DNA of 64,000 nucleotides from NCBI GenBank assembly GCA_039096225.1, contig JBBPEB010000029.1, positions 248,001-312,000 on the forward strand, written 5' to 3'. Within the stretch, counting starts at the first letter, position 1, and every line of letters begins with the position of its first letter. This document shows, piece after piece, positions 27,418 through 37,577 of the stretch. The stretch is from Blastocystis sp. Blastoise (Eukaryota > Sar > Bigyra > Opalinata > Blastocystidae). The notes under the pieces are model-generated. The model ran no database searches and was not told the origin of the DNA. It saw nothing but the letters and a program-made list of their open reading frames with translations. A program made the translations under genes and the position numbers.

Positions 27418-28070
27418 TATATTATCTATTATATATTATTATTTATTATTCATTATCTATTATATATTATATATTATATATTATTATCTATTATCTATTA
27501 TATATTATATATTATATATTATATATTATATATTATATATTATATATTATATATTATATATTATATATTATATATTATATATTATATATTATATATTATA
27601 TATTATATATTATATATTATATATTATATATTATATATTATATATTATATATTATATATTATATATTATATATTATATATTATATATTATATATTATATA
27701 TTATATATTATATATTATATATTATATATTATATATTATATATTATATATTATATATTATATATTATATATTATATATTATATATTATATATTATATATT
27801 ATATATTATATATTATATATTATATATTATATATTATATATTATATATTATATATTATATATTATATATTATATATTATATATTATATATTATATATTAT
27901 ATATTATATATTATATATTATATATTATATATTATATATTATATATTATATATTATATATTATATATTATATATTATATATTATATATTATATATTATAT
28001 ATTATATATTATATATTATATATTATATATTATATATTATATATTATATATTATATATTATATATTATAT
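27418..28070 (+). repeat. TATATATTAT array, left arm of copy 2
   Basis: About 650 bp of near-perfect AT-only tandem repeat lie directly inside the left terminus. Confidence 0.9.
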
Positions 28071-30502
28071 ATCATTACTATATATATGAGAATAGGCAAA
28101 AAAATTCCCATTGGTCAGTTTTTGGAAAATGCATTTGATTGGCTAATGTATACTATAGTTTGTCGCCGCAACTCCTCTAAACTTACGGGGAGTTAGCTTT
28201 TGGTTGAGACACAGTTCAATACGATATAACGTGTAGTTGTGCACCGTATATTTGGTTAAGCGATATTATTAATAATTAAAAAGTTATTAATAAAAAAACA
28301 GAAAACATGATTTTTGAGTCGTTTTTGATTGGCTCTTTGGGGTGACCCCGATAAAAATTGTTGACCAGACAATTGGAAAATAAACATGGGGTAAACTTGA
28401 TTTTTTATCAATCCCACAATATACGTTATCCGTGTTTATTCTTTATATTTATCTATTTTTTAATACTTTTTCATATTGAACACGTGAGGCCTTAACGGTC
28501 AAATTTAGATTCTTAATTTGACATCATATTCTGATTCAGGAGGTCAAAAAACCTAGGTGTACCAATTTTCAGCTCCTGAGGACGATTTTTGAGTGATCGA
28601 TATTTTCATCGATCTTCTTATAATGGACTAATATTGTATCATAGTAATCAATAGGTCATTAAACTACTATAGTTAAAACAAAGTCTTAAAATAACGAGTT
28701 TGAGTGTCACAATTTTGAAAAGTGTGAATTAAGTGGTCTTAGAGTGAGAGATTCAATATAATGACTTTTATTTAATAAACTAGAGATAATACTCTATACT
28801 ATATTAAAAGGAGAGTCAAAATTATGAAGGTCAAAGTGTATCGGCAAATGACAAAATGTGTCTTAAAAAGAAAAAGGGTTTGCATATGTGTTTAGAATCA
28901 TGTATTAAGTCTATTTTATGAATAATAGCTTTAAATAAATAGTTTAAGGTTGTCAAATTTAAAAGAATGTATAAAACATAGTCTTAGACTTTGAATAAAA
29001 AATTTAGAGATATTAATTAGTGTACAGCTGTAGTAGCTCTACAACATATCAAAAATATAGCAAAATCTATTTTTAGAGAGTGGATGTGTGAAGGGTTGTG
29101 ACTATTATTTAAAATTTATTTTTACTTCAGTTTATGTTAAATCGTGAATTTCGTGCACTATAAAAAAATTGAGCCAAAAAAACAACTCTAAGGGTATTAA
29201 ATTTCAAAAAATGTAAAAATGAGTGACTTAGAGGACGAGATTCAAAATAAGAGCTTTTATGCATTAAACTAGAGTGTATGATCTATATTATGTTAAAATA
29301 AGGGACGAAAATATGTTGATCAAAGTGTATGACCAAATAGTAAAGTGTCCTTAAAAAGTCTAAAGTGATGACTAATGTGTTTATAGAGTCATATAAAGTC
29401 TACTATGAAAATATTAGCTTTTAAAAATATGTTTAAGCCTTTCAATTAGTAAAAATATGTTTAGAGTGAGTCATAAAATGAGAGTTTTAAGAAACGAGAT
29501 ATTGTTCAGTATACACTAAGAGACACTCTACAACATATCAAAAATATAGCAAAATCTATTTTTAGAGACTGCATGTGTGAAGGGTTGTGAGAGTTATTGA
29601 AAAAATATTTTTCACTCAGTTTATCCAAAATCGTGTTTTTGGAACACTGTAGAAAAGTTGAGTCAAAATATCAAGTTTAGGGGTATAAATTTTAAAAAAT
29701 GTGAAAATGATTGACTTAGAGGACGAGATTCAAAATTCCCCCTCACTTTCATATAACTAGACCACACAGTCTATATTATGTCAAAAGGAGGGACGAAAAT
29801 ATTTTGGTCAAAGTAAATGAGCAAATGCAAAAGGTTTATAAAATGTTTTAAAGTGATGACCAATGTGTAGCTAACACTATACTGAGTATAGTATGTAAAT
29901 ATTAGCTTATAAAAATGAGTTTAAGTGTGTCAACTTTTCATAATGTGTCAAAAAGGGTCTTTAAGACAGAGATTCAAAACATTTACTTTTATTCAATAAA
30001 TAGTATAATAAACTCTATACTATATCAAAAGACTGAAGGAAACTGTTTTGATACAGTGGATCTTGAATGGGTAAAGTCTATTTAAAAGTCACTTTTTCGA
30101 GTCATTTATGATTAAAATAAGTATTTGAGACAACTGAAGAAATATTAACTTTTTAAACCATGTTTTATTAGTCAAAGTTAGAATGAATGCTGACTTTGTT
30201 ATGATTAAAGCTTTCTAATTCTTTTAAAAAGTATGAAAATGAGTTTAAATCATTATATTACGTTTATTTAAATAAATTTTATGAATTAAAAATACTTCAG
30301 AGTTCTTCACATTGTGACTCATTTCTAAAGTTATTGACTTTAAAAACTCACAAAATGTTTAAAACAGTTGTTTAATTATTAATAAATACAAAATATATTT
30401 TAAAAATAATAAATAATATGTATAATGATTCAAAATAGTTTTTTAATTTTCTTTCAAGTATTGTTTTTAGTTTTTTTGATATCATTTAAAGAATTTATTT
30501 AA

Positions 30503-30572
30503 TTCTTATATCAGGAATTGAACCTGATTACAATCAATAAATGATTGTGACTCTCCATATAGAGTATAAGAA
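30503..30572 (-). tRNA. tRNA-like cloverleaf, copy 2
   Basis: It is the inverted counterpart of 23537-23606, with the same arms and B box on the minus strand. It lies next to only one of the two arrays, so the element is asymmetric. Confidence 0.45.
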
Positions 30573-30587
30573 GCGTTATTAAAGTAA

Positions 30588-31320
30588 TATATAATATATA
30601 ATATATAATATATAATATATAATATATAATATATAATATATAATATATAATATATAATATATAATATATAATATATAATATATAATATATAATATATAAT
30701 ATATAATATATAATATATAATATATAATATATAATATATAATATATAATATATAATATATAATATATAATATATAATATATAATATATAATATATAATAT
30801 ATAATATATAATATATAATATATAATATATAATATATAATATATAATATATAATATATAATATATAATATATAATATATAATATATAATATATAATATAT
30901 AATATATAATATATAATATATAATATATAATATATAATATATAATATATAATATATAATATATAATATATAATATATAATATATAATATATAATATATAA
31001 TATATAATATATAATATATAATATATAATATATAATATATAATATATAATATATAATATATAATATATAATATATAATATATAATATATAATATATAATA
31101 TATAATATATAATATATAATATATAATATATAATATATAATATATAATATATAATATATAATATATAATATATAATATATAATATATAATATATAATATA
31201 TAATAGATAATAGATAATAATATATAATATATAATAGATAATAGATAATAATATATAATATATAATATATAATAGATAATGAATAATAAATAATAATATA
31301 TAATAGATAATATATAATAA
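30588..31320 (-). repeat. TATATATTAT array, right arm of copy 2
   Basis: This AT-only tandem array of about 730 bp is longer than its counterpart in copy 1. Confidence 0.9.
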
Positions 31321-31410
31321 TGAAAAAAAGAAAATAAAAGCCAAACTGTTATTATTTTATGCAGCCGCGGTCCGGTGCCGTTAGGCCCCGGACCTGCGGC
31401 GTGACCCTAG

Positions 31411-31735
31411 TATTATATATTTTTATAATAGACTTTAATGATTTCAAGTTATTATTTCCTATAAATGTTATATCTATGATTGATGCTATGAATAAATGCT
31501 GTAAATGTCACTTAATTCCCTTTAATCTGTTGAAGTTGTCTATTATTTATGTAAAACTGTCGAAACTGTCACTTATGGCAGTTAGAATCTGAATTAATTA
31601 GCCAATAAAAATCATATTCATTTTCAATATTTATAGTAGTTCTAAAAGAATATTCTTATTTTCACCGTGAATATTTTTTGTTTTTAAAAATATATATTGC
31701 TTAAATATATCTTAATATTAGTTGTCATTTCAAAT
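31411..31735 (+). pseudogene. Host gene remnant between two mobile elements
   Basis: Positions 31,430-31,490 resemble the exon of the intact BTB gene near 2,221-2,290 (both encode FKxLFPxNxxSMIDxx). The remaining 245 bp match nothing recognised and lead directly into the left TIR of the viral element. Confidence 0.45.
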
Positions 31736-31740
31736 ATAAT

Positions 31741-31858
31741 AATTCTTCCGTTCTTCGAACTGCAGAAGGGGGTATGCAAACCCCGCATAGAGTCTGCGCG
31801 ACGCGCGCAGCCATAAGCGGGGAAGACATCCCCCCTTTTTGTTCTCGACGGAAGAATT
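31741..31858. repeat. Terminal nested palindrome (possible hairpin telomere), left
   Basis: AATTCTTCCGT at the outer edge pairs with ACGGAAGAATT at the inner edge. Inside, AAGGGGG faces CCCCCCTT, CCCCGC faces GCGGGG and CTGCGCG faces CGCGCAG, with mismatched bubbles between. It is far richer in GC than its surroundings. Confidence 0.75.
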
Positions 31859-32599
31859 AATAACATTTCTGAAGTAAAATAACCATGGGAGTGTAGGGTA
31901 GTGTGTGTGTGTATTTATTTTTTCCCATGTTTATTTATTTTTAATTTATTTGTGTTCCGATTCCAACGTGAAACGTAAAGTGATCAAGGAGAAACTCATA
32001 GTAATCATAAAAGAAATAAAATACACAGTCCAACCCTCCCTTTACAGGGAATATTCATGGAAAATGGCTCCATCGTTGGTAAAGTGAGTAAAATAATCAC
32101 GGGAATACAGAAAGAAATACGAAAAGAAGCACAGAATGTGCTAAATAAACACACACCCCGACCCTCCCTTTATATAGAGAAAAGATGAAATGGATGGTTC
32201 TATCTAAAAAGAAATAATAAGAATAATCACGGGAATATATAAAAATAAAAATGTATGTATAGTGATCAATAAATAATATAAAAAGTCATGATAATCATAA
32301 AAAAATTTATATAAAAAGAGTAAAGTGATCAAGGTATGTATTTATAGTGGGTGAAAGAAAAGCTGGTGGTGGTGTGGTCTTGTAAAAAGATGTACCCACC
32401 ACCACGACTATAACGAGAGACTTTTGGAAACAAGGGTAACCGTTATGGAAATAGGATGCGTCATCGTGAATTGTCCAATCAAATTGCTTAAAATTGTAAA
32501 AATGAGGGATTTTGGAACACAAAAACACAATTATTATGGGGAAACTGGGGAAACTAAATTGTGTTCCAGTGGTTTTAGGTGGCGGCATGTATATCAATT

Positions 32600-32647
32600 T
32601 TCTAGAATATTCTAGAACATTCTCGAAACTTCTAGAACATTCGAGAA
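32600..32647. promoter_or_regulatory. Heat-shock-element array, left TIR (5 units)
   Basis: Five TTCnnGAA blocks start at 32600, 32610, 32620, 32630 and 32640, exactly one helical turn apart. They lie 46 bp before the ATG of the 55-codon gene. Confidence 0.8.
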
Positions 32648-32693
32648 TAATAAATTGTATTATTCGTTTTTTCTATTTTTTATACTATATATT

Positions 32694-32861
32694 ATGGATT
32701 CTCCAAAGCAATTTGCTCCAGATTATAAAGAAGGTACTTGGAAACCTTATGGAAATTTTGAAGTTGATGAATTAAGTGATAGTGATTCTGATGTGGATAC
32801 TATTCAAACTGAAAGTGAAGATGATTATGAAGATTATATAAAAAATTTTATTGATTTTTAA
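32694..32861 (+). CDS. Small acidic protein (55 aa)
   Basis: The start is the ATG at 32694, just inside the left TIR and 46 bp after the heat-shock-element array. The C-terminal half is strongly acidic (DELSDSDSDVD, then ESEDDYEDY). No family is recognised. Placement directly behind the array suggests an early or stress-induced product. The short length and simple composition leave some doubt, although the start context and stop before the convergent neighbour look like a real gene. Confidence 0.5.
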   Translation: MDSPKQFAPDYKEGTWKPYGNFEVDELSDSDSDVDTIQTESEDDYEDYIKNFIDF

Positions 32862-32912
32862 ATTAACGTTTATAAATAACAAAGCAAATTGTTTAGTTTT
32901 TAAAAATAATAA

Positions 32913-32925
32913 TAAATAAAACAAA
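32913..32925 (-). terminator. 3'-end motif variant after the 496-aa gene
   Basis: Transcript-sense TTTGTTTTATTTA lies 11 nt past the stop. Confidence 0.4.
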
Positions 32926-32935
32926 TTAAAATTAA

Positions 32936-34426
32936 CTAATGTTTTCTACGTTTATTTCTTAATTTTTTATTTTTTGAAATACGTCTTTTTCTACGTAATC
33001 CATTACCTTCTTCGAGATCATAAAATACCTCACCATCATCTTCATCAAATGATTGAAATTCATCGTCTTCTTTTTTATTTCTTTTATTTTTATTTTCAAG
33101 AGTGACATTTTCTACTGGATTAGGAATCGGGGCTACAGGTGTAATATTTGGAGTGAATTTATTCGTGATTGCTTGAGACATTGGAACAGTATCAGGTAAA
33201 GGAACAGTAGGATCATTCATAAGAGGAATTAAATTTGGAGGATTTGAATCTTCTATAGTAATATTATGAATATTTTCTAGAGTTAGAGTATCAGGGGTAG
33301 ATGAAGGAGTTGATATAACATTATTATTTGTTTCTGTTGGATTTTCTGTTTGTGGTATTTCTTCTTCTGGATTTCTACCATACCACCAATCAGAAAAACT
33401 ATTAAATACGTTCTTTGTACCACTAACAATAGAGTTTGCAACTTTTTTAACACCATTAACAATTGGTGTTCCTACATTTGTTGCAGTATTAACAACTTTA
33501 TTAACAAATGTAGGGTTTTCTGCATAGGGAATATAATTTTTATGAAATGTTGTTGCTTGATTATCTAAAGATACCTTTTTGTTAAGTCTTTGTTCTTTAG
33601 TATCATTGCCTGACATATGAGCAAATCTAAAATAGTTATCAGCTAATATTTTATTTTTTTTCTTAGCTTCATTATCATCAGTTAATTTCCAATTATCATA
33701 TAAATTATTTCTATCACTTACAAGTTTTCCTTTAATATCATTGAATCCTTCTTGTGGATCAACATTAATATCTCTCCACCAATTCTTGAGATCTTTGAAT
33801 TTATTTGCACCATAATCAACAGCATTACTTATTCCATGAGTGATGTTATTAATACCTCCAGTTAATTTATCAGACACATTGTATACATCACTTACAGTGT
33901 GATAAATATTAGAAAATAAATTACCACCTCTAGAATATAAATAACCATCACGATCTCTTCTAGTAAAATCAATAGCACTATCAATTGTACGAGGATTTAA
34001 TAATCTAGAATATTTAGCATAATCAGACATATGATTTTGTTTCATATAAGGTAAGACATAATCATGAGCATAAATGAGTTTTCTTGTGAAATTCTTCGGA
34101 ATTCTACCATCAGGTAATAGCCCAGATCCTTCATCTATTGGTTCACTTTCTTCTGATTCTTCTAATGAACTTTGTATAATATCTTGTCTGGTTTCTGACA
34201 GATATGAATAGAATGGATTTGACGTTGCTCTATTAACCATATTACTTTCTATTCGTTTAACAGCAGCTAAAGAATTAGGAGCAATAGAATAATTAATTGG
34301 ATGACGTTCTTCTCCATCAGGAATAGATCCTGGAACAATATAATTTCGATATTCATGACCAGTAGCACGATGATTTACGCCTACTAATCCTTTATTCGAA
34401 ACATTTAAACGAGCACTTTGTATCAT
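32936..34426 (-). CDS. Virion-like protein with basic tail (496 aa)
   Basis: The start is the ATG at 34426. The N-terminal 60 residues (TGHEYRNY, then IAPNSLAAVKRIES) match the N-terminus of the 542-aa protein at 52045 (TGKEYRRY, then IGPNSSMPVTTLES), so the two are paralogues. The middle has amphipathic stretches (GGINNITHGISNAVDYG and VVNTATNVGTPIVNGVKKV), followed by a Pro/Thr/Asn-rich linker. The last 20 residues are very basic. DEGSGLLPD (near residue 100) and EEGNGLRRK (near 473) fit the GxG[IL] motif seen in other late proteins and may be protease sites. The pattern recalls adenoviral minor core or membrane-lytic proteins, but no homology is claimed. Confidence 0.7.
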   Translation of the reverse strand: MIQSARLNVSNKGLVGVNHRATGHEYRNYIVPGSIPDGEERHPINYSIAPNSLAAVKRIESNMVNRATSNPFYSYLSETRQDIIQSSLEESEESEPIDEGSGLLPDGRIPKNFTRKLIYAHDYVLPYMKQNHMSDYAKYSRLLNPRTIDSAIDFTRRDRDGYLYSRGGNLFSNIYHTVSDVYNVSDKLTGGINNITHGISNAVDYGANKFKDLKNWWRDINVDPQEGFNDIKGKLVSDRNNLYDNWKLTDDNEAKKKNKILADNYFRFAHMSGNDTKEQRLNKKVSLDNQATTFHKNYIPYAENPTFVNKVVNTATNVGTPIVNGVKKVANSIVSGTKNVFNSFSDWWYGRNPEEEIPQTENPTETNNNVISTPSSTPDTLTLENIHNITIEDSNPPNLIPLMNDPTVPLPDTVPMSQAITNKFTPNITPVAPIPNPVENVTLENKNKRNKKEDDEFQSFDEDDGEVFYDLEEGNGLRRKRRISKNKKLRNKRRKH

Positions 34427-34448
34427 TTTATAAAATAATTATGAATTT

Positions 34449-34464
34449 TAAAACAAAACAAAAA
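34449..34464 (-). terminator. 3'-end motif after the 263-aa gene
   Basis: TTTTTGTTTTGTTTTA on the minus strand lies about 45 nt past the stop. Confidence 0.6.
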
Positions 34465-34509
34465 AAAAGAAATTATTTATATTATATAGTTAGTATATTA
34501 ATAGTATCA

Positions 34510-35301
34510 TTAATTATTATGAGTATTTTTTAAATAATCGTCAATATTCATTGATTTATCATTAGCTTCAACAAATAATGTTTTATTTTTGTAGAATATA
34601 TTATTATTTCCAAAAACATCACTATTGGTGCATTCAATAGGTCCATCAGTATACCATTTGAATTTATACTTTCCATAAGTGGCGTTATAATATGTTTTTT
34701 CGTCGGTATCTTGTTGTAAATTCATATCGAATTCAAATTTCTTTGGAGTATTATCATCTTCTTTATCTGGTTTCTTTTCAGTTTCAGGTTTAGTTTCAGG
34801 CTCTTTAGATGGTTTCTTTTCGGGTTCAGGTTTAGGTTCTGGTTTTGGTTGTTCTTCAGTGAAATTAGAATTCATGGATTCTGGTTGTGGTTTCACTGTA
34901 TAGTCTTCATTAGGATTTCTTACAGTATGAATAAGTTTTTCATATTGATAGTTATTAGGATTACTAGCATCATACCATATCTTACTTGTAGTAGGAATAC
35001 CATAATTCGTTTGCCATTGAGATAACATGGATGTATATCTATTTGTATCACCATTAGCTTTAGCTGAATTCATAGTAGCTATAAACATATCTTCAGGTGA
35101 TTGACCATGATTTCTTAATGCTTGAACTGCCATTGAGCTATACATAGATCCTTGTGCATTAGGATCATGTGCTAATGGTTGTACAGGTTGTTCATCTTGA
35201 CAAATATATGAATTGGGTAACCATGGATCCCAAGATTGTTTTTTCTGATTTCTTGATAAAATATCATAGAGAGTTACACTATCTCCTAAATTACTTTGCA
35301 T
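34510..35301 (-). CDS. Late-block hypothetical protein with Lys/Glu/Pro linker (263 aa)
   Basis: The start is the ATG at 35301. The N-terminal 140 residues are hydrophilic and mixed, a linker of about 45 residues repeats KPEPKPEPE-type words, and a C-terminal domain of about 75 residues is rich in aromatic residues (YYNATYGKYKFKWY). Position between two basic virion-like proteins in the late block suggests a structural or accessory virion role. No family is recognised and no signal peptide or membrane segment is visible. Confidence 0.6.
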   Translation of the reverse strand: MQSNLGDSVTLYDILSRNQKKQSWDPWLPNSYICQDEQPVQPLAHDPNAQGSMYSSMAVQALRNHGQSPEDMFIATMNSAKANGDTNRYTSMLSQWQTNYGIPTTSKIWYDASNPNNYQYEKLIHTVRNPNEDYTVKPQPESMNSNFTEEQPKPEPKPEPEKKPSKEPETKPETEKKPDKEDDNTPKKFEFDMNLQQDTDEKTYYNATYGKYKFKWYTDGPIECTNSDVFGNNNIFYKNKTLFVEANDKSMNIDDYLKNTHNN

Positions 35302-35332
35302 TATTTATTGTATTAATTTAAAAATAATTATA

Positions 35333-35345
35333 TAACAAAACAAAT
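35333..35345 (-). terminator. 3'-end motif after the 345-aa basic gene
   Basis: TTTGTTTTGTTAT on the minus strand lies about 35 nt past the stop. Confidence 0.6.
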
Positions 35346-35377
35346 AATTAATTATGAAATAATAAAAGTTAAAATAA

Positions 35378-36415
35378 TTAATTTAAATGGAATTTTTTTA
35401 AGAAGAATTGAACAAGATTAATAATTAAATTAGTAGTAGTATCAAAGGATGTAGAGTTGACAAGAGCACCACCGCAACGTTCAGCATTCTCTTTTGTAAC
35501 ACCACTTCCACTAGGATTTTTAAAATAGTTATCAGCAGTTTCTTTACGTTTCTTATCATCATCAGTAGTAATCATATTATAAGCGAAATCAATAGGGATA
35601 CCAAGAGAAGGATAATAGTATTTTAATGCATTCACTACAATAGGAACAATCGTTTTAATAGTTTTAATAGCAGTATTCGCAATAATAGAATGCTTTTGTT
35701 TTGGATCCATAGGATATTCTTTATCGATAACGACATTAACAATATCACGTACAGACACATGCTCATCATTTTTAGGTAATCGTTCTTTTATATCTTGTAA
35801 TTTCTTTCTATTAGACTTTATATTATTAGAACGAATAGCCTTCTTAGCAATAATTCTTATTTGAGGAGTTACGAATTTACTTGTTTTCTTTTCTTTTTCT
35901 CGGTGACTCCCATGTTCTTTACGATGTTTCTGATGCCTTCTATGTATACCTTGACCAAATATATCATCATAATTTTCATCTTCAAGATTTGCATTATTAT
36001 AATCTTTATCATCATCAGCCATCATTTTTCTTGTTATTCTCTTTGGTTGATAAGTAGCATCATCATTATATAATTCATCATCTCTATTAGCATCTTCAAT
36101 ATGTTCTTCAAATTGTCTTTTCTTGTCTTCTTTTGCTTTTTCTTGACGTTTATTTTCTTTTCTTTTCTGATAATAATTATATCCAGCAATAGCTCCTAAT
36201 GTACCTAAGGCAGGAATAGCATAAGAAACACCATTTTTAACACTATTCCACATAGCATCTTTAGCTTGTTGAGCAACAAGTTCTTCAAAACCAGTTCCTC
36301 CATATCTTACATAACGTTTATGATAAAGATCACGTCTATTTGATTTTGGTGGTGATCCTCCAAATAATCGTGGATCACAATTTTGTTTTAAATATCTTTT
36401 TGTAATTGAACTCAT
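35378..36415 (-). CDS. Basic virion-like protein with a hydrophobic segment (345 aa)
   Basis: The start is the ATG at 36415. A hydrophobic stretch (YAIPALGTLGAIAGYNYY, about residues 66-83) is followed by a highly charged coiled region, a His/Arg/Lys-rich block (HRRHQKHRKEH) and a conserved-looking C-terminal half. FGQGIHRR (near residue 154), PSGSGVTKE (near 302) and YGGTG near the N-terminus are candidate cleavage sites for the element's protease. The upstream gene's 3'-end motif touches the ATG, so spacing is minimal. Likely a membrane- or DNA-associated virion component, by inference only. Confidence 0.65.
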   Translation of the reverse strand: MSSITKRYLKQNCDPRLFGGSPPKSNRRDLYHKRYVRYGGTGFEELVAQQAKDAMWNSVKNGVSYAIPALGTLGAIAGYNYYQKRKENKRQEKAKEDKKRQFEEHIEDANRDDELYNDDATYQPKRITRKMMADDDKDYNNANLEDENYDDIFGQGIHRRHQKHRKEHGSHREKEKKTSKFVTPQIRIIAKKAIRSNNIKSNRKKLQDIKERLPKNDEHVSVRDIVNVVIDKEYPMDPKQKHSIIANTAIKTIKTIVPIVVNALKYYYPSLGIPIDFAYNMITTDDDKKRKETADNYFKNPSGSGVTKENAERCGGALVNSTSFDTTTNLIINLVQFFLKKFHLN

Positions 36416-36430
36416 AACAAAACAATAAAA
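36416..36430 (-). terminator. 3'-end motif after the ATPase gene
   Basis: TTTTATTGTTTTGTT on the minus strand lies about 40 nt past the ATPase stop and ends at the base before the next ATG. Confidence 0.6.
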
Positions 36431-36470
36431 TAATTATGGTTTATTTAACAAATTAAAATATAAAAAAAAA

Positions 36471-37508
36471 TTAATGAAAAGATGGATAACCAGAATAATG
36501 TTTTTTATTTAAATAAGGATTGAAAATGCGTCGTTGACTATCTTGTATGATTTGATCTTGTATGATTTGTAAGATGGATTCTTTAGGTTTATCTTTTTCA
36601 TCTCGTTCAATACCTTTCAATGAGACTTCTTCTTCAATAGGTAAAAACTTCTTCATTTTCTTTTCATATGTAGATACATGTTCATTAGGACGTTTAATAC
36701 CACTACCTGATACTTCACCTTGTTCTTCTCGTTTCTCTTTTTCACTATCTTCTTCTGTCCATTTCCTTTTCTTTACCATCTTATATACATTCTGTTTACT
36801 ACCACAATCAGGATTAGTCCATATTGTTAAATCATCACTACCTTGTTTTAACATAAAGAATTGATGTGGATCATTCATTAATTCTTCATCTGTAAGAATT
36901 TCATTTAGATTTGATGGCATAATCTTTAATTTATCTGGTAAGAATCCAGGATCACGTTTTAAGATTTGACTATTAATAAAGAAATGAGATACTTGACTTA
37001 ATATAGATTGATTGGTAACATCTGTATGACTTTGAAGACATATAATAGCATTCTGTTTATAATGACGACCTTTAGATAATATAGATACAATCAATTGTTT
37101 GGTTTGTCTAGATAATGGATAGATATCATCCAATACAATAAAATTATGTTCTGGTAATTTATATGTATTGACTAATTCATCAACAGTCTTAATCTTTTTA
37201 AATTTATCATCTACAGAATCATACCATTTATAATCAATTCCAGCATGTTCACAAATATCTTGAAAGGATGTATAACATTCATTCTTATTGGATGCATCAG
37301 GACAAATTACTGTGACTTGTTTATATTTATTTTTAAGATCCATAGAACATAAGAGGTTCACAGTTAAGAAAGATTTTCCTGAGAATGTTCTTGCAATAAT
37401 CAATATGAATTTTGATTCATATGTTTTATGATGGGATTTTCCATATTTAAATTCTAAGACTCCACATCCTTTACGTGTTTCTTTTAATGGATTTATTTTA
37501 TTCACCAT
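36471..37508 (-). CDS. Genome-packaging ATPase (A32/FtsK-HerA type)
   Basis: This ATPase would drive DNA into the capsid. Walker A is ARTFSGKS at residues 39-46 and Walker B is FIVLDDIY at about 123-130. A downstream SILSKGRHYKQNAIICLQSH segment resembles the Q-loop/sensor strand of A32-like packaging ATPases of Polintons, virophages and large DNA viruses. The C-terminal 100 residues are a charged tail with VSGSGIKRP near residue 267, another GxG[IL] site. It lies between the penton-like gene and a basic virion gene, a usual neighbourhood for this enzyme. Confidence 0.85.
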   Translation of the reverse strand: MVNKINPLKETRKGCGVLEFKYGKSHHKTYESKFILIIARTFSGKSFLTVNLLCSMDLKNKYKQVTVICPDASNKNECYTSFQDICEHAGIDYKWYDSVDDKFKKIKTVDELVNTYKLPEHNFIVLDDIYPLSRQTKQLIVSILSKGRHYKQNAIICLQSHTDVTNQSILSQVSHFFINSQILKRDPGFLPDKLKIMPSNLNEILTDEELMNDPHQFFMLKQGSDDLTIWTNPDCGSKQNVYKMVKKRKWTEEDSEKEKREEQGEVSGSGIKRPNEHVSTYEKKMKKFLPIEEEVSLKGIERDEKDKPKESILQIIQDQIIQDSQRRIFNPYLNKKHYSGYPSFH

Positions 37509-37525
37509 TTTTATATGATTTTAAT

Positions 37526-37540
37526 CAACAAAACAAAAAA
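37526..37540 (-). terminator. 3'-end motif after the 223-aa gene
   Basis: TTTTTTGTTTTGTTG on the minus strand lies about 40 nt past the stop. Confidence 0.6.
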
Positions 37541-37577
37541 TAATTAATGATAAGTTAAAGATAAATAAATGATTTTA

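Larger units (their letters stand above)
27322..31410 (+). mobile_element. Foldback-type non-coding element, copy 2 (complete, 4.09 kb)
   Basis: Both termini carry the same GC-rich inverted repeat starting CTAGGGTCACGCCGCAGG and continuing for about 95 bp to the GGCTTTTATTTTC segment, each followed inward by a TATATATTAT array. No ORF other than array translation is present, so it must be moved in trans. Each terminus can fold as a hairpin: GCCGC and GGTCCGG pair with CCGGACC and GCGGC around a 12-nt loop. The flanking target duplication is obscured by AT-rich sequence. Confidence 0.8.
31736..32647 (+). repeat. Left terminal inverted repeat of the viral element
   Basis: About 912 bp match 56056-56967 in inverted orientation with only a few substitutions and 1-base indels (for example CCCTCCCTTT against CCCTCCCCTTT). 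The outer 118 bp form a nested palindrome and the inner end is a heat-shock-element array. Confidence 0.9.

Noticed and set aside
23013-31344. Long ORFs of repeating Tyr-Ile-Ile-Tyr-Tyr-Ile-Leu (about 200-280 codons)
   Set aside because: They are translations of the TATATATTAT arrays, occur wherever the array is long and change length with it. There is no sign of a gene.
31740-32600. Several 60-95-codon ORFs in the TIRs on both strands
   Set aside because: They overlap each other on opposite strands, resemble no family and lack promoter or 3'-end motifs. The TIR appears to be non-coding.
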